DNA from: Citrus sinensis
Taxonomy: Eukaryota; Streptophyta; Magnoliopsida; Sapindales; Rutaceae
Assembly: GCF_022201045.2 (NCBI RefSeq)
Contig: NC_068564.1
Location: 28,115,001-28,179,000, forward strand
Reading direction: 5' to 3'
Length of the DNA: 64,000 bases
Part shown: positions 1 through 11,655 of the stretch, one piece after another
Numbering within the stretch: the first letter of the stretch is position 1
How the letters are laid out: each line of letters begins with the position of its first letter
Program-made: the position numbers and the translations under genes
The notes under the pieces: model-generated
The model's input: only the letters and a program-made list of their open reading frames with translations
The model's database searches: none
Told to the model about the DNA's origin: nothing

Positions 1-597
1 TTTATTTTTCTAAATACATAACTTGTAAATGAAAATCGCATCAAATAATTTAATCAATTAATCTCTAAATAATATAACAACATAAATAAATAGGTTTTTT
101 TTCATAAGGCATAAATAAATAGTTAAAACCTATAAAATTAGTTCAAAAGTCATCTTAAGATGACAGAATAAAAGTTTATACATACCATAAGATAGTCACA
201 AAATAATAAAATAATACAATTGTCATAATATATTCACGAAAAAAATTAATTGTGCTAAATAATCCAAGTAAGAGTTATGTAGTATATGTAATAATATTTG
301 TATTATTATTAATTTTAAATTAATACTATTCAAATTTATATTAGTTATATTAAATTATTTAAAAATAGTTAATTTTTATATATTAATTATTGTAATATAA
401 TTAAATAATGTAATATTATAATTTAAGTATTTATAATTAGTTATATTAAATTATAATATAAAAATAATATAAAAATAATATAAATATTATATAATATTAT
501 ATTAAATTAAAAGGTTATATTTATTAATTATTATTATAAAACAAAAGTTAAAAAAAAAAAGCGACTGCCGCATTAGCACTCCCCTTAGGTAGCATTT
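1..597. other. AT-rich intergenic stretch
   Basis: Very AT-rich sequence made mostly of short TAA/TTA-like words. I see no open reading frame, RNA gene or clear element in it. Confidence 0.7.
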
Positions 598-1774
598 ACA
601 TTTTGGATTGGAGTGAGAATCCTATGATTGGGAGTGTGGAGTGAGAGTTGGAGTATGTTGTTTACTTGCATTAGAATGGAAGCATGGAATGGAGATCATA
701 ATCTAATTTATGTGTTTACTTTGTCTTAGATTGTGAGTAAATAGTTTCAAATTACAATTTTATCCTTATTTAAAGAATTATAGTTTTTAATTACAAAGTT
801 AATAAAAAATATATTTAGTGAATAAACATTTATTTTATTATATTTGTAAATTTATAATAATTATTAATATTCTCAATTATGAACATCAGAGTTTTTTATT
901 AATTTTAAGTTTAATTATATAAATTAAAAATTGTTGATAAGGGCAATATAAATGAAATATTTTTACTATTAACATAGTATGAAATTAATATTTTCTTAGA
1001 ATAAACTATTTATTAGTATTAATTATTAATATTAAATAAATATAATACTATTATTTTTAAATAAATATAATAATATTATATTTTCAAATAAAGATGGTAT
1101 ATAGTAATATTATTAATTCTCTATTAATATAATAATATTATTTTTAAGTAAATTAAACTTAGAATCAAACCCAATTATTATTTAGTTAAATATAATAATA
1201 TTATTTAAATATTTATTAAATATAATTATAGTAAATTTAATAAAAATAAGAGTAAATATAAAATGAAACATTATTTTATTTTATTTAATATAATTATATT
1301 AAATTTATTATTTATTAATATAATATTATTGAGTACAAAATTAATATTTTCTTAGAATAAACTATTTATTATTATTAATTATTAATATTAAACAAATATA
1401 GTACTATTATTTTTAAAATAAATATATTATTATTATATTATTAAATAAAGATAGCATATAATAATTTTTATTAATTCTCTATTAATATAATAATATTATT
1501 TTAAAGTAATTTTAACTTATAATCAACGTAAACTATTATTTAGTTAAATATAATAATAATATTTATTTTATTTTATTAAATATTAAATATTAAATTAAAT
1601 TAAATTAAAAAATGGTAGAAAAGGAAGAGGTGGGAGTTGATTCCCACTCCCCACTCCAAAAATGAGTGAGACCCACGGAGTGGGATTCCCAATCCTTCTC
1701 CAATTTGTTGAAGTAAACACTGAAGTGGGAGAAATCCACACTCCTCACTCCTACTACAGAAAATAAACACAACT
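598..1774. mobile_element. candidate PIF/Harbinger-like non-autonomous element
   Basis: Both ends are GC-richer than the AT-rich core and are imperfect inverted repeats. The left end reads GGTAGCATTTACATTTTGG and soon TGGAGTGAG. The right end, read on the minus strand, gives AGTTGTGTTTATTTTCTG and soon AGGAGTGAG. Both termini also hold the word GTTTACTT or its complement AAGTAAAC. TTA lies directly outside each end (595-597 and 1775-1777), the usual target duplication of PIF/Harbinger elements. There is no transposase reading frame, so it would be a MITE-like deletion derivative. The exact ends are uncertain because the terminal repeats are diverged. Confidence 0.5.
982..1556. repeat. direct repeat, two copies about 356 bp apart
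   Basis: A segment of about 200 bp starting at 982 (ttaatattttcttagaataa) recurs from 1338 in the same orientation. Shared words include attctctattaatataataa. Both copies lie inside the candidate element at 598-1774, so the core probably arose by internal duplication. Confidence 0.65.
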
Positions 1775-2232
1775 TTAATGCATTACAATTTTATTCCAAA
1801 CAAAGGATAATATTAGTTTAATGAGGAATAGTTCCGTAATGCTATGCAATGTCGTCTTCCAAATATACCCATAGGCTTCAAACCACAATCAAAGACTTTT
1901 TTTTTTATCACTGATTTTTGAACATCAAAACGAAATCAGGATGACCGAATAGTGACTGTAGCACTCCAATATGATGTTATGTTCACATACAATACCACCA
2001 TTTTTGTCATTCCGATATTAATATAGTGTTCAAATATCATTTTTTTTTCTTTTTATCAAATCGAAACTGTAAAATGGAGATCTATCATTCTCTTTTCCAT
2101 GTTTTGCTGCAACTTTTAACAAATTTTAACAAATCAATCAAAAATAAATATAAACAAGTATATATACTTATGTAAAGTATAAACAAACAACAATGCCTTC
2201 CTCCACCTATATATATGATACAGACACAAACT

Positions 2233-2388
2233 CTTGTATAAACTTAATTTGTACAAACTAATGTGGTATTAATTCATTGGTTGAATAAAAATATAAAATA
2301 ATAAAAATAAATCATATAGGCCAAGAGATATTTAATTCAACTAATTTTCTTATGCCACATTAGTTTGTACAAGATAAATTTATACAAA
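2233..2388. mobile_element. short MITE with ~37-bp terminal inverted repeats
   Basis: The left arm (2233-2269) contains ttgtacaaactaatgtggt. The right arm (about 2352-2388) contains its near-perfect complement, gccacattagtttgtacaa. About 80 bp of AT-rich sequence lies between them. The pair forms a long hairpin typical of a MITE. I could not define a clean target duplication or assign a superfamily. Confidence 0.65.
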
Positions 2389-2889
2389 AATCTATGACTA
2401 TATCATTATTCTTATTAAATTTAGGGTAGAGGAATACTAGTCTGTCTTCGTGATTTAGGACTTAGAGCCTTAAGTCTCTGTTCTCAGAGCACTTATTTAT
2501 TCTAAAATTCTACTTCTTAATTAATTTGTCGGTCATCACTTTAAAGTATACTGGGGCTTCTCCCATACTCAAATTTTATTTACGCTATAGATAGAAGTAA
2601 GTAATAAGCATCAGACTTCTCTCATACCTAAAAAATATGGGGTACTACAATTATCTCCTTACGAGTCAAGACTCGAGCATCCTCGGGAGCTAATCCCTGA
2701 ACAGAAAAATTAAGAACATAAATTCGAATTCCAATAAATGTATGTATTTTAAAATTTTCAGTATATTCTATTCGGAGGTTGCTATGTTACAGATTCTGTA
2801 ACATACGTACCCAATGCATGCACCACACCTGTCCTGCATATGGAGAAAAAGCATGCAATTGTTTTTGTTTGGTAGCTAGCTAACCAATC

Positions 2890-2945
2890 AGGAGCTGGCT
2901 AAGTTGGATCTGTATGTTACAGAGTCTGTAACTTAGCCAGCTCCT
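2890..2945. repeat. perfect 16-bp inverted repeat with nested palindrome
   Basis: Arm aggagctggctaagtt (2890-2905) is exactly complementary to aacttagccagctcct (2930-2945), with a 24-nt loop. The loop itself contains gttacagagtctgtaac. A related palindrome, tgttacagattctgtaaca, lies at about 2783-2801. Confidence 0.8.
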
Positions 2946-3666
2946 ATTCTAGATTGTAATAGAACCTAAATAAAGCTGTCAACGTTCACAAATTTTCTTA
3001 TGGAAAATAGTTTGGATGTGATGGCGGCAATAACTTTCCAACGATATTTAGTGTGACAGCCTGCAGATAGCAGACACGAGGCCTCTTTTTCCAACCCAGC
3101 CACCTCTCCAGTATTATTATCCATGTGCTCGTTTGGATTAATTATTAATTGGCCAATTAAAAAAGTAACATGCCAATAGCCACATCTCATTAGGGGTCAT
3201 AATCTCTATTCTCTAAGTTGGCGTTATCGGCAAACGTGCACGCCAATCCTTAGGCTTCACTTTTCTTTTACTTTGACTTTACTTCAAAATGAGAAAAAAG
3301 AAAAAAAAGTTGGATTAATTAGGTAGATTTTGATTACCTTAAAAGGTTCAAACTAGTCTGCAATTGCAATGGCGGATTGGATGGGATCAGACTACTAAAT
3401 CCAATGTTAGAATTCACAGGAAAAATTCTTTGAATCAAATGAAACTTACACGTATGTCGCATATTTATATGTACAGTTCAAAACAACACATCTACTTCAT
3501 CCCTTGCCCCGCATATTACCCACTTACTTCAATTTTGATCCTAAGAAATGAAAATCAATGCCGAAACCACCAATAATCATCATAAGCTTAAAAAAAAGAA
3601 AATAAAAATCATTGGCTGCTTCAGCCATTCACATATCTACTTCAAAGAAAAGACAACATAATTTGG

Positions 3667-4654
3667 TTACAAATCGTTTTCGTCATCATCTTCGATCCCG
3701 TCAAAGAAAGGATCCTTAAGTAGCTCGGCCGCCGACGGCCGCGCCCTAGGCTGAGCAAGACACCTCTCAATGAACTCCTTTACCTCTGGATCCTTAATCT
3801 TGTTCAATGCATCAGGCCTCTGCCCAGACGACACCTTCTTGTAAATTTTGGCCACATTGTCGCATTCGCTGTAAGGTATCTCCAACGTCACCATCTCTAG
3901 CACGCACATCCCAAACGAGTATATGTCCACAAGCTCCGTGTAATCCTCATCGTACAGCTCCGGCGCCATGAACTCCGGCGTCCCCAGCATCGAATGCGCC
4001 GAATGGCTCTTTCCCACTATCGCCGCCACCCCGAGATCACCGATCTTAACCTATACACAGACACAAGATTTATGTATACATGTCAGCTTAATTTTGTTAT
4101 GGCACAGTAACCAGGCCAGATCAAAATGGAAATTAATTATATGTACGTACCTGGCCAGTGTTTCCGTTGACGAAAACGTTGCTACAATTGAGATCCCTAT
4201 GAATGACACAAGGCTCGTGCGTGTGCAAATAATTCAACCCCTTCAAGATTTGCTTTGACCATTTCTTGAGCGCCTTCACGGAAACATGCCGGTGCTTTTT
4301 CCGGTACTCTCTCAAGTTACCGGAAGTGCAGACTTCGGTGATGAAATTCAATGTGTTGCGATCCTCGTCGCGCCACACGTAGTGCAAGGAGATTATGTTC
4401 TTGTTGGCTAGGGTTTTCAGCAAACGGACTTCCGAGAAGAGCCTTTCGATCATCGCCGGATCGTCGCAGAAGGTTCTTAGCTTCACTTGATTCCATGCAA
4501 CTTCTATGCCCTCTTCTTGATCAAATGCTCGGTACACTTTCTTCACGGCGCCGGAGCCAAGTAGTTCGTTGTATCGGCCGTATCGGCCGGTGGGGTCGGT
4601 CTCTATAAACGGCTCGGAGTCTTTGTCGGATGGATCCGAGTTAACAGCCGGCAT
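3667..4654 (-). CDS. WNK11: WNK-family serine/threonine protein kinase (WNK11-like)
   Basis: Two coding exons, 4151-4654 and 3667-4050, join across a 100-nt GT..AG intron (4051-4150) to give 295 residues, near the length of Arabidopsis WNK11 and without the long C-terminal tail of larger WNKs. The glycine loop [13 protein letters not shown] starts near residue 33. The subdomain II lysine is absent (EVAWNQV), and lysines sit in the loop instead, which is the family hallmark. The catalytic HRDLNCSN is at 152-159 and the metal site is DLG (173-175). The activation and P+1 region is [17 protein letters not shown]. The C-terminus is acidic. WNK kinases act in the cytosol in ion, clock and flowering signalling; the specific role here is inferred from family. 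Every key motif is present, so it looks functional. Ortholog assignment rests on remembered similarity. Confidence 0.93.
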
Positions 4655-4950
4655 CTAAACGCCAAAACATTAAAATAATTAGCTAAATTTAGACATAAAA
4701 CCTAAAAAGAACATTCCTGATACCTGACAAAAATATTTAAACAAGAACGAGACAACAAAATCAAAACATAATAACAACAAAGAAACTGATACTTAAAAGA
4801 AAAAAAAAACAAACAAATAAAAAGTAATGAGATTAATACTAGGAACTCACCATGAAAAAGCAAATAAAGAATGGAGAAGCGGAAGCTTTATTTGCGAAAA
4901 AGCAGTTCACAGGATCACGAGGTGTGGGAAAACCAGAAGGGATTTGGGAG
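4655..4950 (-). other. 5' leader of the WNK gene with a leader intron
   Basis: On the minus strand an acceptor (gcgtttag) ends directly before the ATG at 4654. A strong donor (ggtgagttcc) lies at 4850. This gives a leader intron of 196 nt (4655-4850) and a first noncoding exon from about 4851 to 4930-4950. No ATG is present in the part of the leader exon that I read. Leader introns are common in plant signalling genes. Confidence 0.65.
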
Positions 4951-4955
4951 TTCGG

Positions 4956-4963
4956 TATTTATA
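4956..4963 (-). promoter_or_regulatory. TATA box of the WNK gene
   Basis: Minus-strand CTATAAATACC, placed 30 or so bases before the presumed leader exon and 300 bp before the start codon. Position and sequence fit a plant core promoter. Confidence 0.6.
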
Positions 4964-7900
4964 GGGGAAGGAATTACTGGGGTTAACTAACTAGGGTTAA
5001 GTCTAAGTGTTTCTTTTCTTCTTAAATGGTAATTTAATTCGGATTAGGAAGTTTAAAACCTTCTCAATTAAGGGTTTTGATTTCAATTTAATTCGGATTA
5101 GAACTTTTTTTTTTTACTTTTTTTTTCTGTAACTGAATGTTAAAAGGAAAAAGAAATAAAGCAATAAATTTCTATGTTGGTTTTTGAGTTTTAGTAGTTA
5201 TAGCCAGCTATTTGAATTTGTAATTTTTTTTTTGTGTGTGTATAATAAAAACAAGTTGCTGCGTGTTTTTAGGTAATTGTAACGTTTAATATTTCTATAT
5301 AGGTTGGAAAGTCAACTTTGGCAACATTGGGAGTTTAATCTTGGCCGTCGACGTCAGCATCTGGGCCACTTTTGTTGTGGGGTGATGATCGATGGACGGC
5401 CCGGATACAACTCGAGGATTCCACTAATTTGGGAGAAGTCTAGGGCTTTGTGATACCCTATTCGCTTTGGTCAATCCGACTCAATCAACAACAGCTAATC
5501 AGTCTTTGTTTATGTTTGACTTGCAAGAAAATACTGAAATTATGAAATCCATTGCTTTCAAGATTTACTTTTAATTCCCATCTAATATTATATTTAAATC
5601 ACACCCATACAACTCGTGATGCTGCCTAGATCAATTCTTTTATGTAGCATTCTGAATATTTGTGCCTAATCCACTTGAGCTGCTGCCCTCCAACCCTCAC
5701 AAGCGCAACCTGAGGGTATTTCCTTCCTTAATTATAATGTATAATTGAGTAAAAATATTTTTTTTTATTACTCAATCTCATGTAATATAAGTTGAAGTTT
5801 GAGTAATAGTCTCGTGCCTGCACATCTACGTCAAAATATTAAGAAGAAATTAAAATAAATTCAGACCTACTAATTATTCAAAATATTAAGAAAAAAAATT
5901 AAATCAAACTCAGACCAACTAACTAAAACATAGAGAAAGCAGAATATTAAATTTCTAAGGAGGTTGGGACCCTTAGCTAATTCTATACCGGCAAGGCTGG
6001 CATTTTCTTGTGATATATCATAGGGCTCTGCAAAAGGGAAAAAGATAATGAATGATCGATGAAGAAACATGTGATTATTTCAAGTTGGAAGAAAGAGCTC
6101 GCCCCCCTTTGCAAACTATATATGTTGAAGCATGTGAAAACATCTAATTGGGCTATAATTTTATTCTCTTCAAATTTCTTAATTGGTTGATCTTTTAAGT
6201 TTGAAGTTTATTGATCAAGTTTATGTTTATTCTGCAAAATAGGAAGGTAGCATTTTTTTTTTGTTGGGTATTTCCTTAATAATTCTTGAATTATAAATTT
6301 TTTAAATTACAAATAATAAAAATGCCTATTTTTTAGACTTTTTAAATTAATAATCATCCCACAATTAATTTTCTTTTATAAATTCTATAATTGATAACCT
6401 TAATATTAAACAGCTAGAATTGATAATATTTTCTAAAGGTTAATTCATTCGTTATTAGTATTTTCAATTAAAAAATTAACTTCTTTATCTTTATAGATTT
6501 TTCATAAAATCTTTATTAACTTCTTTATCTTTATTAGCATTTCCAAGAACAAAATTAACTTCTTTATCTTTATAGATTTTTTTATAAAATCTTGATTAAC
6601 ACAAAAAAAAATTATTGCGTTTCTCTATGAAGAGAATTATTATATTTATTGATGCACTTTTAAAGTAAAAAGAAAATAGTTTCTTGAAACAATGATTTTT
6701 AAAGGAAGAAAAAAGATACATTCTTAACTATTTTTATTTTTTAAAAAGTGTCTTAGGATCTTTTTTATTTAATTCATGATATAATTAAATATTAATTAAA
6801 TTAGGCGCTACTTTATATTTATTTAAGTTCAAGTTGTTGCTTTAAAACAAAAAAAAATAATAATAATAAGTTGCTAAATGCAAGAAAACCTCATAAAAAG
6901 TTTGGCCCAAGGCCCTTAATACTTAGAGCCGATCCAGTAAATTACGGTAGTTGAGATGACATGCCATTGAAGAATTGAATTTCAACATCTCAAAATAGTA
7001 TGCGATAGAAATGGCCAACTTGTTGTAAAAGATTAACCAGCTCATGGCTTAGCAACTAAGTAAGCGATCAGGACATTAATCATATCAATTTCTTTCTTAA
7101 TTTTCTGAGTAAATAATCTTTTCTTTAAGAGAATCAAATAATCAAACTGAAGAGAGTATTTTTCGTGTTATTTGATTAGTTATCTAATGATTAAGTGGTG
7201 AGTGTTCGTTAATTTATAATTTGATTGGAAATCGAAAAACTTATTTTCCAAAGATGGAATGAATTTTGAAGTGATTTAAATGTTTTGTGTAAAAATATTA
7301 TTAATAACCCAAGTAAAAAGGTTCTTACAAAAGCAATCCCAACAGTTTTGACTTGAAATATTGAGCCAATTACTTGTTTTCATATGCTTCCATTTATTTA
7401 TACTAGTTGTGACTTTTGAGAAACTCTTGCAGACCAAGTTTTATTTGCATAATCAAAATCAAATTGTTTTAAGATATACTGTTAAAGAAGTAAAATTTGA
7501 CAGGGGTCTTTAGTCAAAGACTCAAAGCTGAAAACACGCATCCTTTTTTGTTTTTCATAATGGTCTCTATGGGGCTTTCATGAATCATGACGACAGGAAG
7601 GAACCGACCAAAAGCTAGTCAAGAAAACAAAATTACCCACTTTCGATCTGAAAATCGTGATCATATTTTGGCCCTTGAAGCATTTTCAGATTCAAAATAA
7701 AAACTCTTGACAATCTTGAAATGATTTCTAGTTGCCATACTTTTGCCTTTTATCTTTTTTCGATACCAACTACACTATGCCCTGTGCAGGAATAATGAGA
7801 CCCCGTAACGTGAGTCATCGTCAATGTGCAATGATACCTCACTACCCCACCATGTGTATTTTAGTTTTATGTATCTGTTGATTAACAATACAAAAATATA

Positions 7901-8743
7901 TCTGTTTTATTTTTTTTTCTGGAATGGGAAGTCATGCATCAATGTCAAAGCTAGCATTTGATAAAGAGGAAGACTAGCTGGTCACCCACTATTAGGGAGG
8001 CCCATGAAGGTAGCTTGTGCACATGCCTCTTTGCCCTTTGCTTATACTTTATTTTGAAAGATTATATTGTGGAGGATAATTGAGGAATATGAGGCCACCA
8101 TCATCATATTCCCGCTAGCGAGAGTCTTTAAAAAGCCTGTATTGATATATATCGTTTTTTTTATCTATATACAAAGTTGAGATATAATACTTGTATCATA
8201 AATAATAATAGGACGTTTGACATGTCATGTGTTTATTTATTAGTGACGTAAAATTATCTCATTATACAATTTATTAATAGCTTAAAATTATCTCATTATA
8301 TATTGTATAAATAATTATGTTATTATTTAAAACACAACAATCATTGATTAACAACACAATATACAATAATACGAAATTTATTTATATTCCTATTTCGTCT
8401 ATAAACAACATAAAGAGTCCCGGATTAATTACAAGGTAAAAAAAAAATTAAGCCGTGGCTCATGGGCCAACTGACTTAGTCTTGATAAATGTAAGAAAAG
8501 TGATTGGGCTTTTTAATTTCAAATTCCCTGGACTTTTAAACTGGGCTTCAACAATGGCAAAACCGCAAAAATCCTTTGTTCATAGAGGAAAAGTAGTGTA
8601 TCCACAAGGCAAACGGCGTCGTTTGATATTGATTTATATTTTACAACAGTGATATGAGTCGCCTGCCACACCAACGAATCAAACGGAAACTTAAAAGGCA
8701 ATCGAAAGAAGAAGAAGAAAAAAAAAAAAGAAATCAAGTGACA
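4964..8743. other. intergenic stretch between WNK and FRIGIDA-like genes
   Basis: No supported gene. It contains a ~47-bp tandem duplication (about 5832-5925; repeated word caaaatattaagaa followed by tcagacc), the decayed hAT copy at about 6250-6938, and otherwise AT-rich sequence. The last ~300 bp lead into the FRIGIDA-like gene and should hold its promoter. I see no clear TATA box there. Confidence 0.5.
6250..6938. mobile_element. decayed non-autonomous hAT copy
   Basis: The right end, ggcccaaggcccttaatac followed by ttagagccgatccag, is a diverged version of the right terminus of the hAT element at 22436-23219. Interior words also match (ttccttaataattct; tctctatgaagagaattatta). A block containing ttaacttctttatcttta occurs three times between 6476 and 6600. 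The left terminus is not recognisable, so the start is approximate. Confidence 0.55.
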
Positions 8744-11655
8744 ATGGCGACACTGGAGGCAATAGCAGCGGCAATAAAAGAAATAGACAGCAAAAAACTA
8801 AACCTCAAGAAAGCGTTCGATGACCTGCAATCCCACTCCTCGCTTCTCTCTTCCTTCCCTCTCAATTGGTCCGATTTGGACGCCCACTACACCCACGTCC
8901 AGAACAACCTCACTCACCGCTTCCGCCTCCTCGAATCGCTCGCCTCCACTCAGTCCCAATCTCCTCCCGGCCGAGGCGACTCAGTACATGACCCTCCTCC
9001 GAGTCAGGACCGAAATGACTCGGCACCGACTCTTCCGGAGTCGCAATTACCGACCCAGTCGAAACCTCAGGCGGACCCGTTGGTTTCTGTCCCTGTCGTC
9101 TCAGTTGTGGCTCGGCCGGAGTTGAAAGCTCTGTGTGAGAATATGGACGGTAATGGGTTGAGAAAATACATTAACGACAACCCAAAAGAGCGAGAATTGA
9201 TTCGGCTTGAGCTCCCAGATGCTATCCGGGTCGCCCCTGATCCGGGTTTGATGGTCTTGGAGGCTGTGGAAGGGTTCTATGGGGTTAATAGTCACTTGAA
9301 AGGCAATAAAAACCCGGAGTTGTGCGGGTTTAGGAGGGCTTGCGTGTTGTTATTGGAGGTTTTGATGGGAATTAATGTGGATATTGGGAGCGAAGTGAGG
9401 GAGAAAGCAAAAACGGTGGCCTTTGAGTGGAAACAGAAGGTGAAGTTGGATGAGGAGAGTAGTTTTGAGGCACTGGGGTTGTTGCATTTAGTGGCGGCGT
9501 ACGGGTTGGGATGTGAGTTTGAAAAGAATGATCTTGTTGAGTACTTTGTCATTGTTGCAAAGTACCGGCAGAGTACCTTGTTGTGCAAGGTAATTGGGTT
9601 GGGAGATAAGGTTCAAGGTATGATGATTGAGAGCTTTAAAGTTAAATGCAACTCTTCTCTTCATGGCAATTTTATGCTCATGTTTGTTTTCTTGTTTTGT
9701 TGAGTGGTATTGCTGAATATGATTTATGAATTTAAAAAGTTAGGTTAGGAGACAAATTTTTTCATGGAGGAGTTTTTGTGATCATATTGTTTACAAACTT
9801 GTAGGAAAATCATTGTTTACTCGATTCATCATTTGGTCAAAGAGAAAGAGATGAATATAGGAAGGAAATTACAGATAATATTCTAGAGGTCTCAAGATTA
9901 TTAAGGAATATCTGTAAATAGTCCTGACTCATTGAATGAATAAAGAAATGCCACAAATGGGAGCATTTATGTTGGATAATTAGGCGGGAAATGTAACTGA
10001 TTTCCCCTTCTGGAAATCGTCTTTACTGATTCTGTTTTTAAGTGATCACGTGCTCGTCGAGCTTGTGCACATGATCTTCCACTGTACTGTTTTTTAAGTG
10101 TTCTGGTGCTCCTCAAGCTGGTGCACGTGATCTTCCACTCATGCATTTATCTTTCTTCTCCTGCTAGATACCAGAAAAAGGGGTTTAGTATCATCTTATA
10201 GATTAAGGACAAAAGCCAGTAGGTGGATGGCTTGTTAGAAAGCCGTCACGTACAAGCCCAATCAGTGAAATTTAAGTTACAGAAACTAAACCCGATTCCC
10301 TAAACTCATGGAGTAGCCTAGAATTTTTATAAGATTTTTCTATGTGACTAGTATGCTTTTAATGATGATATTACTGATATAAATTTGTATCTCCTGGTCC
10401 CTTTCTTTTTTTTTGAAGCTGATAAATGTGAAATGATGAGGAGATTTAGAAAAGTTAAGATGTAATTTGAAGTTGGAGACTGGAAATGCGTGGGATAACC
10501 TCTTAAAGTTCCATTTTAACCATATGCACACACATAGTGTATGCTGGTTGCAGATTGTGTGCATAAAGTTGCATTTGTGCTAACTATTTTTGGCCAGAGT
10601 CTGACTACCATCTTCATAATTTCTTATTTCAAAGCTCCAGCTAGCCATTGCAATTTGTTATCTGGGTATTTGATGTCCGAATTTTGTGTTCTTTTAATTG
10701 GATATATAATGCATATTTTCATTTTTATGATATCCCTGAGTTTCCTTAATGGAAGTGTCTGATGGAAACTGTTATATTTATCCTTTGATTGTAGATCTCG
10801 TCCAAAAACTTATAGATAATGGAAAACACCTTCTGGCAGTCAAATATGTTTTTGAGTTGCAGCTGACTAGTAAATACCCACCAGTTCCCATCCTGGAAAC
10901 CTACGTGAAGGAATCCAATAAGATAGCTATGAAGATTTGCGAGGATGGAAAAAACTCTCTTAAATCACAGGTAATTTTGCTTACTTTTTGTGTTATTTTC
11001 AGGATCCTTTTCAGAGCTTAACTTAAAACCATTGGTTGTAAATATATTCATCAATCATACTATGTAGAATGAGGCCACAGCCAAGGAAATTGGTGCATTG
11101 AAAGCGGTGATTAAAGTAATTGAAGAGCACAAACTTGAATCTGAGTACCCAAAGGGGACACTTGAGAAGCGTATCGAGCAGTTAGAGAAGCAGAAAGCTA
11201 ATAGGAAACGCCCTGCTCCTGCTCCTGCTGCCAAGCCTCAGCAGCAACAAAGGAACCCACAGCAGGGTGGAAAAAAGCGTTCTCGTCCTACTGCTTCTGT
11301 TGGCCATCCACCACCTAGTCTTTCTTGTGTCAATTCAACTGTTCCCCTAGTCCAACAACCTCATATACAGCCAGCAGGTTTGATGCCTGATAATTCTGCT
11401 GCGTATTTGAACACAGCACCTGGGCCATACAACTTGGTAGGCTCTTCTCCTGCTGTTGCCCCTTACGCGGGCTCATCAGCCTGTCTGTATGGTTTGACAG
11501 GAGGCCCTATGGGTTTCCCTGGCAATTCAAATCATGCTACATCACATTTTTATAATCCAGAACAACACATGCCATCGGGCCATTATGACAGATCAACTGC
11601 CTATGGTGGATATGGTGTGCCTCCTCAATACCAGTCGTCTTACTATCCTCAGTAG
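8744..11655 (+). CDS. FRIGIDA-like protein (FRL4-type)
   Basis: Three exons (8744-9617, 10795-10970, 11068-11655) join in frame to encode 545 residues, close to Arabidopsis FRL4 proteins. I chose the ATG at 8744 (MATLEAIAAAIKEID) because an upstream in-frame ATG adds only a basic, low-complexity lead. The N-terminus is coiled-coil-like, followed by a Pro/Ser/Gln linker. The Frigida domain runs from about residue 122 (ARPELKALCENMDGNGLRKY) through LCKVIGLGDKVQDLVQKLID to the LEKRIEQLEKQKANRKR coiled coil. The C-terminal tail is rich in Pro, Gly, Tyr and Gln and ends SSYYPQ. FRIGIDA-family proteins act in the nucleus and some promote FLC-type repressors of flowering. FRL4 members are less well understood, so the role here is inferred. 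Splice borders are all consensus. Confidence 0.92.
10032..10139. repeat. 55-bp tandem duplication inside FRL intron 1
   Basis: Two adjacent copies of a unit beginning ctgttttt(t)aagtg and ending gatcttccact, period about 55 bp. Copy one carries atcacgtgctc and copy two carries gcacgtgatc, so each keeps a CACGTG core at a different place. Confidence 0.75.

Larger units (their letters stand above)
1775..3666. other. intergenic stretch between element and WNK gene
   Basis: No convincing gene. It contains the small MITE at 2233-2388 and the palindromes near 2783 and 2890, listed separately. The part from 3580 to 3666 is probably the 3' untranslated region of the WNK gene, which reads leftward. 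Confidence 0.6.
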
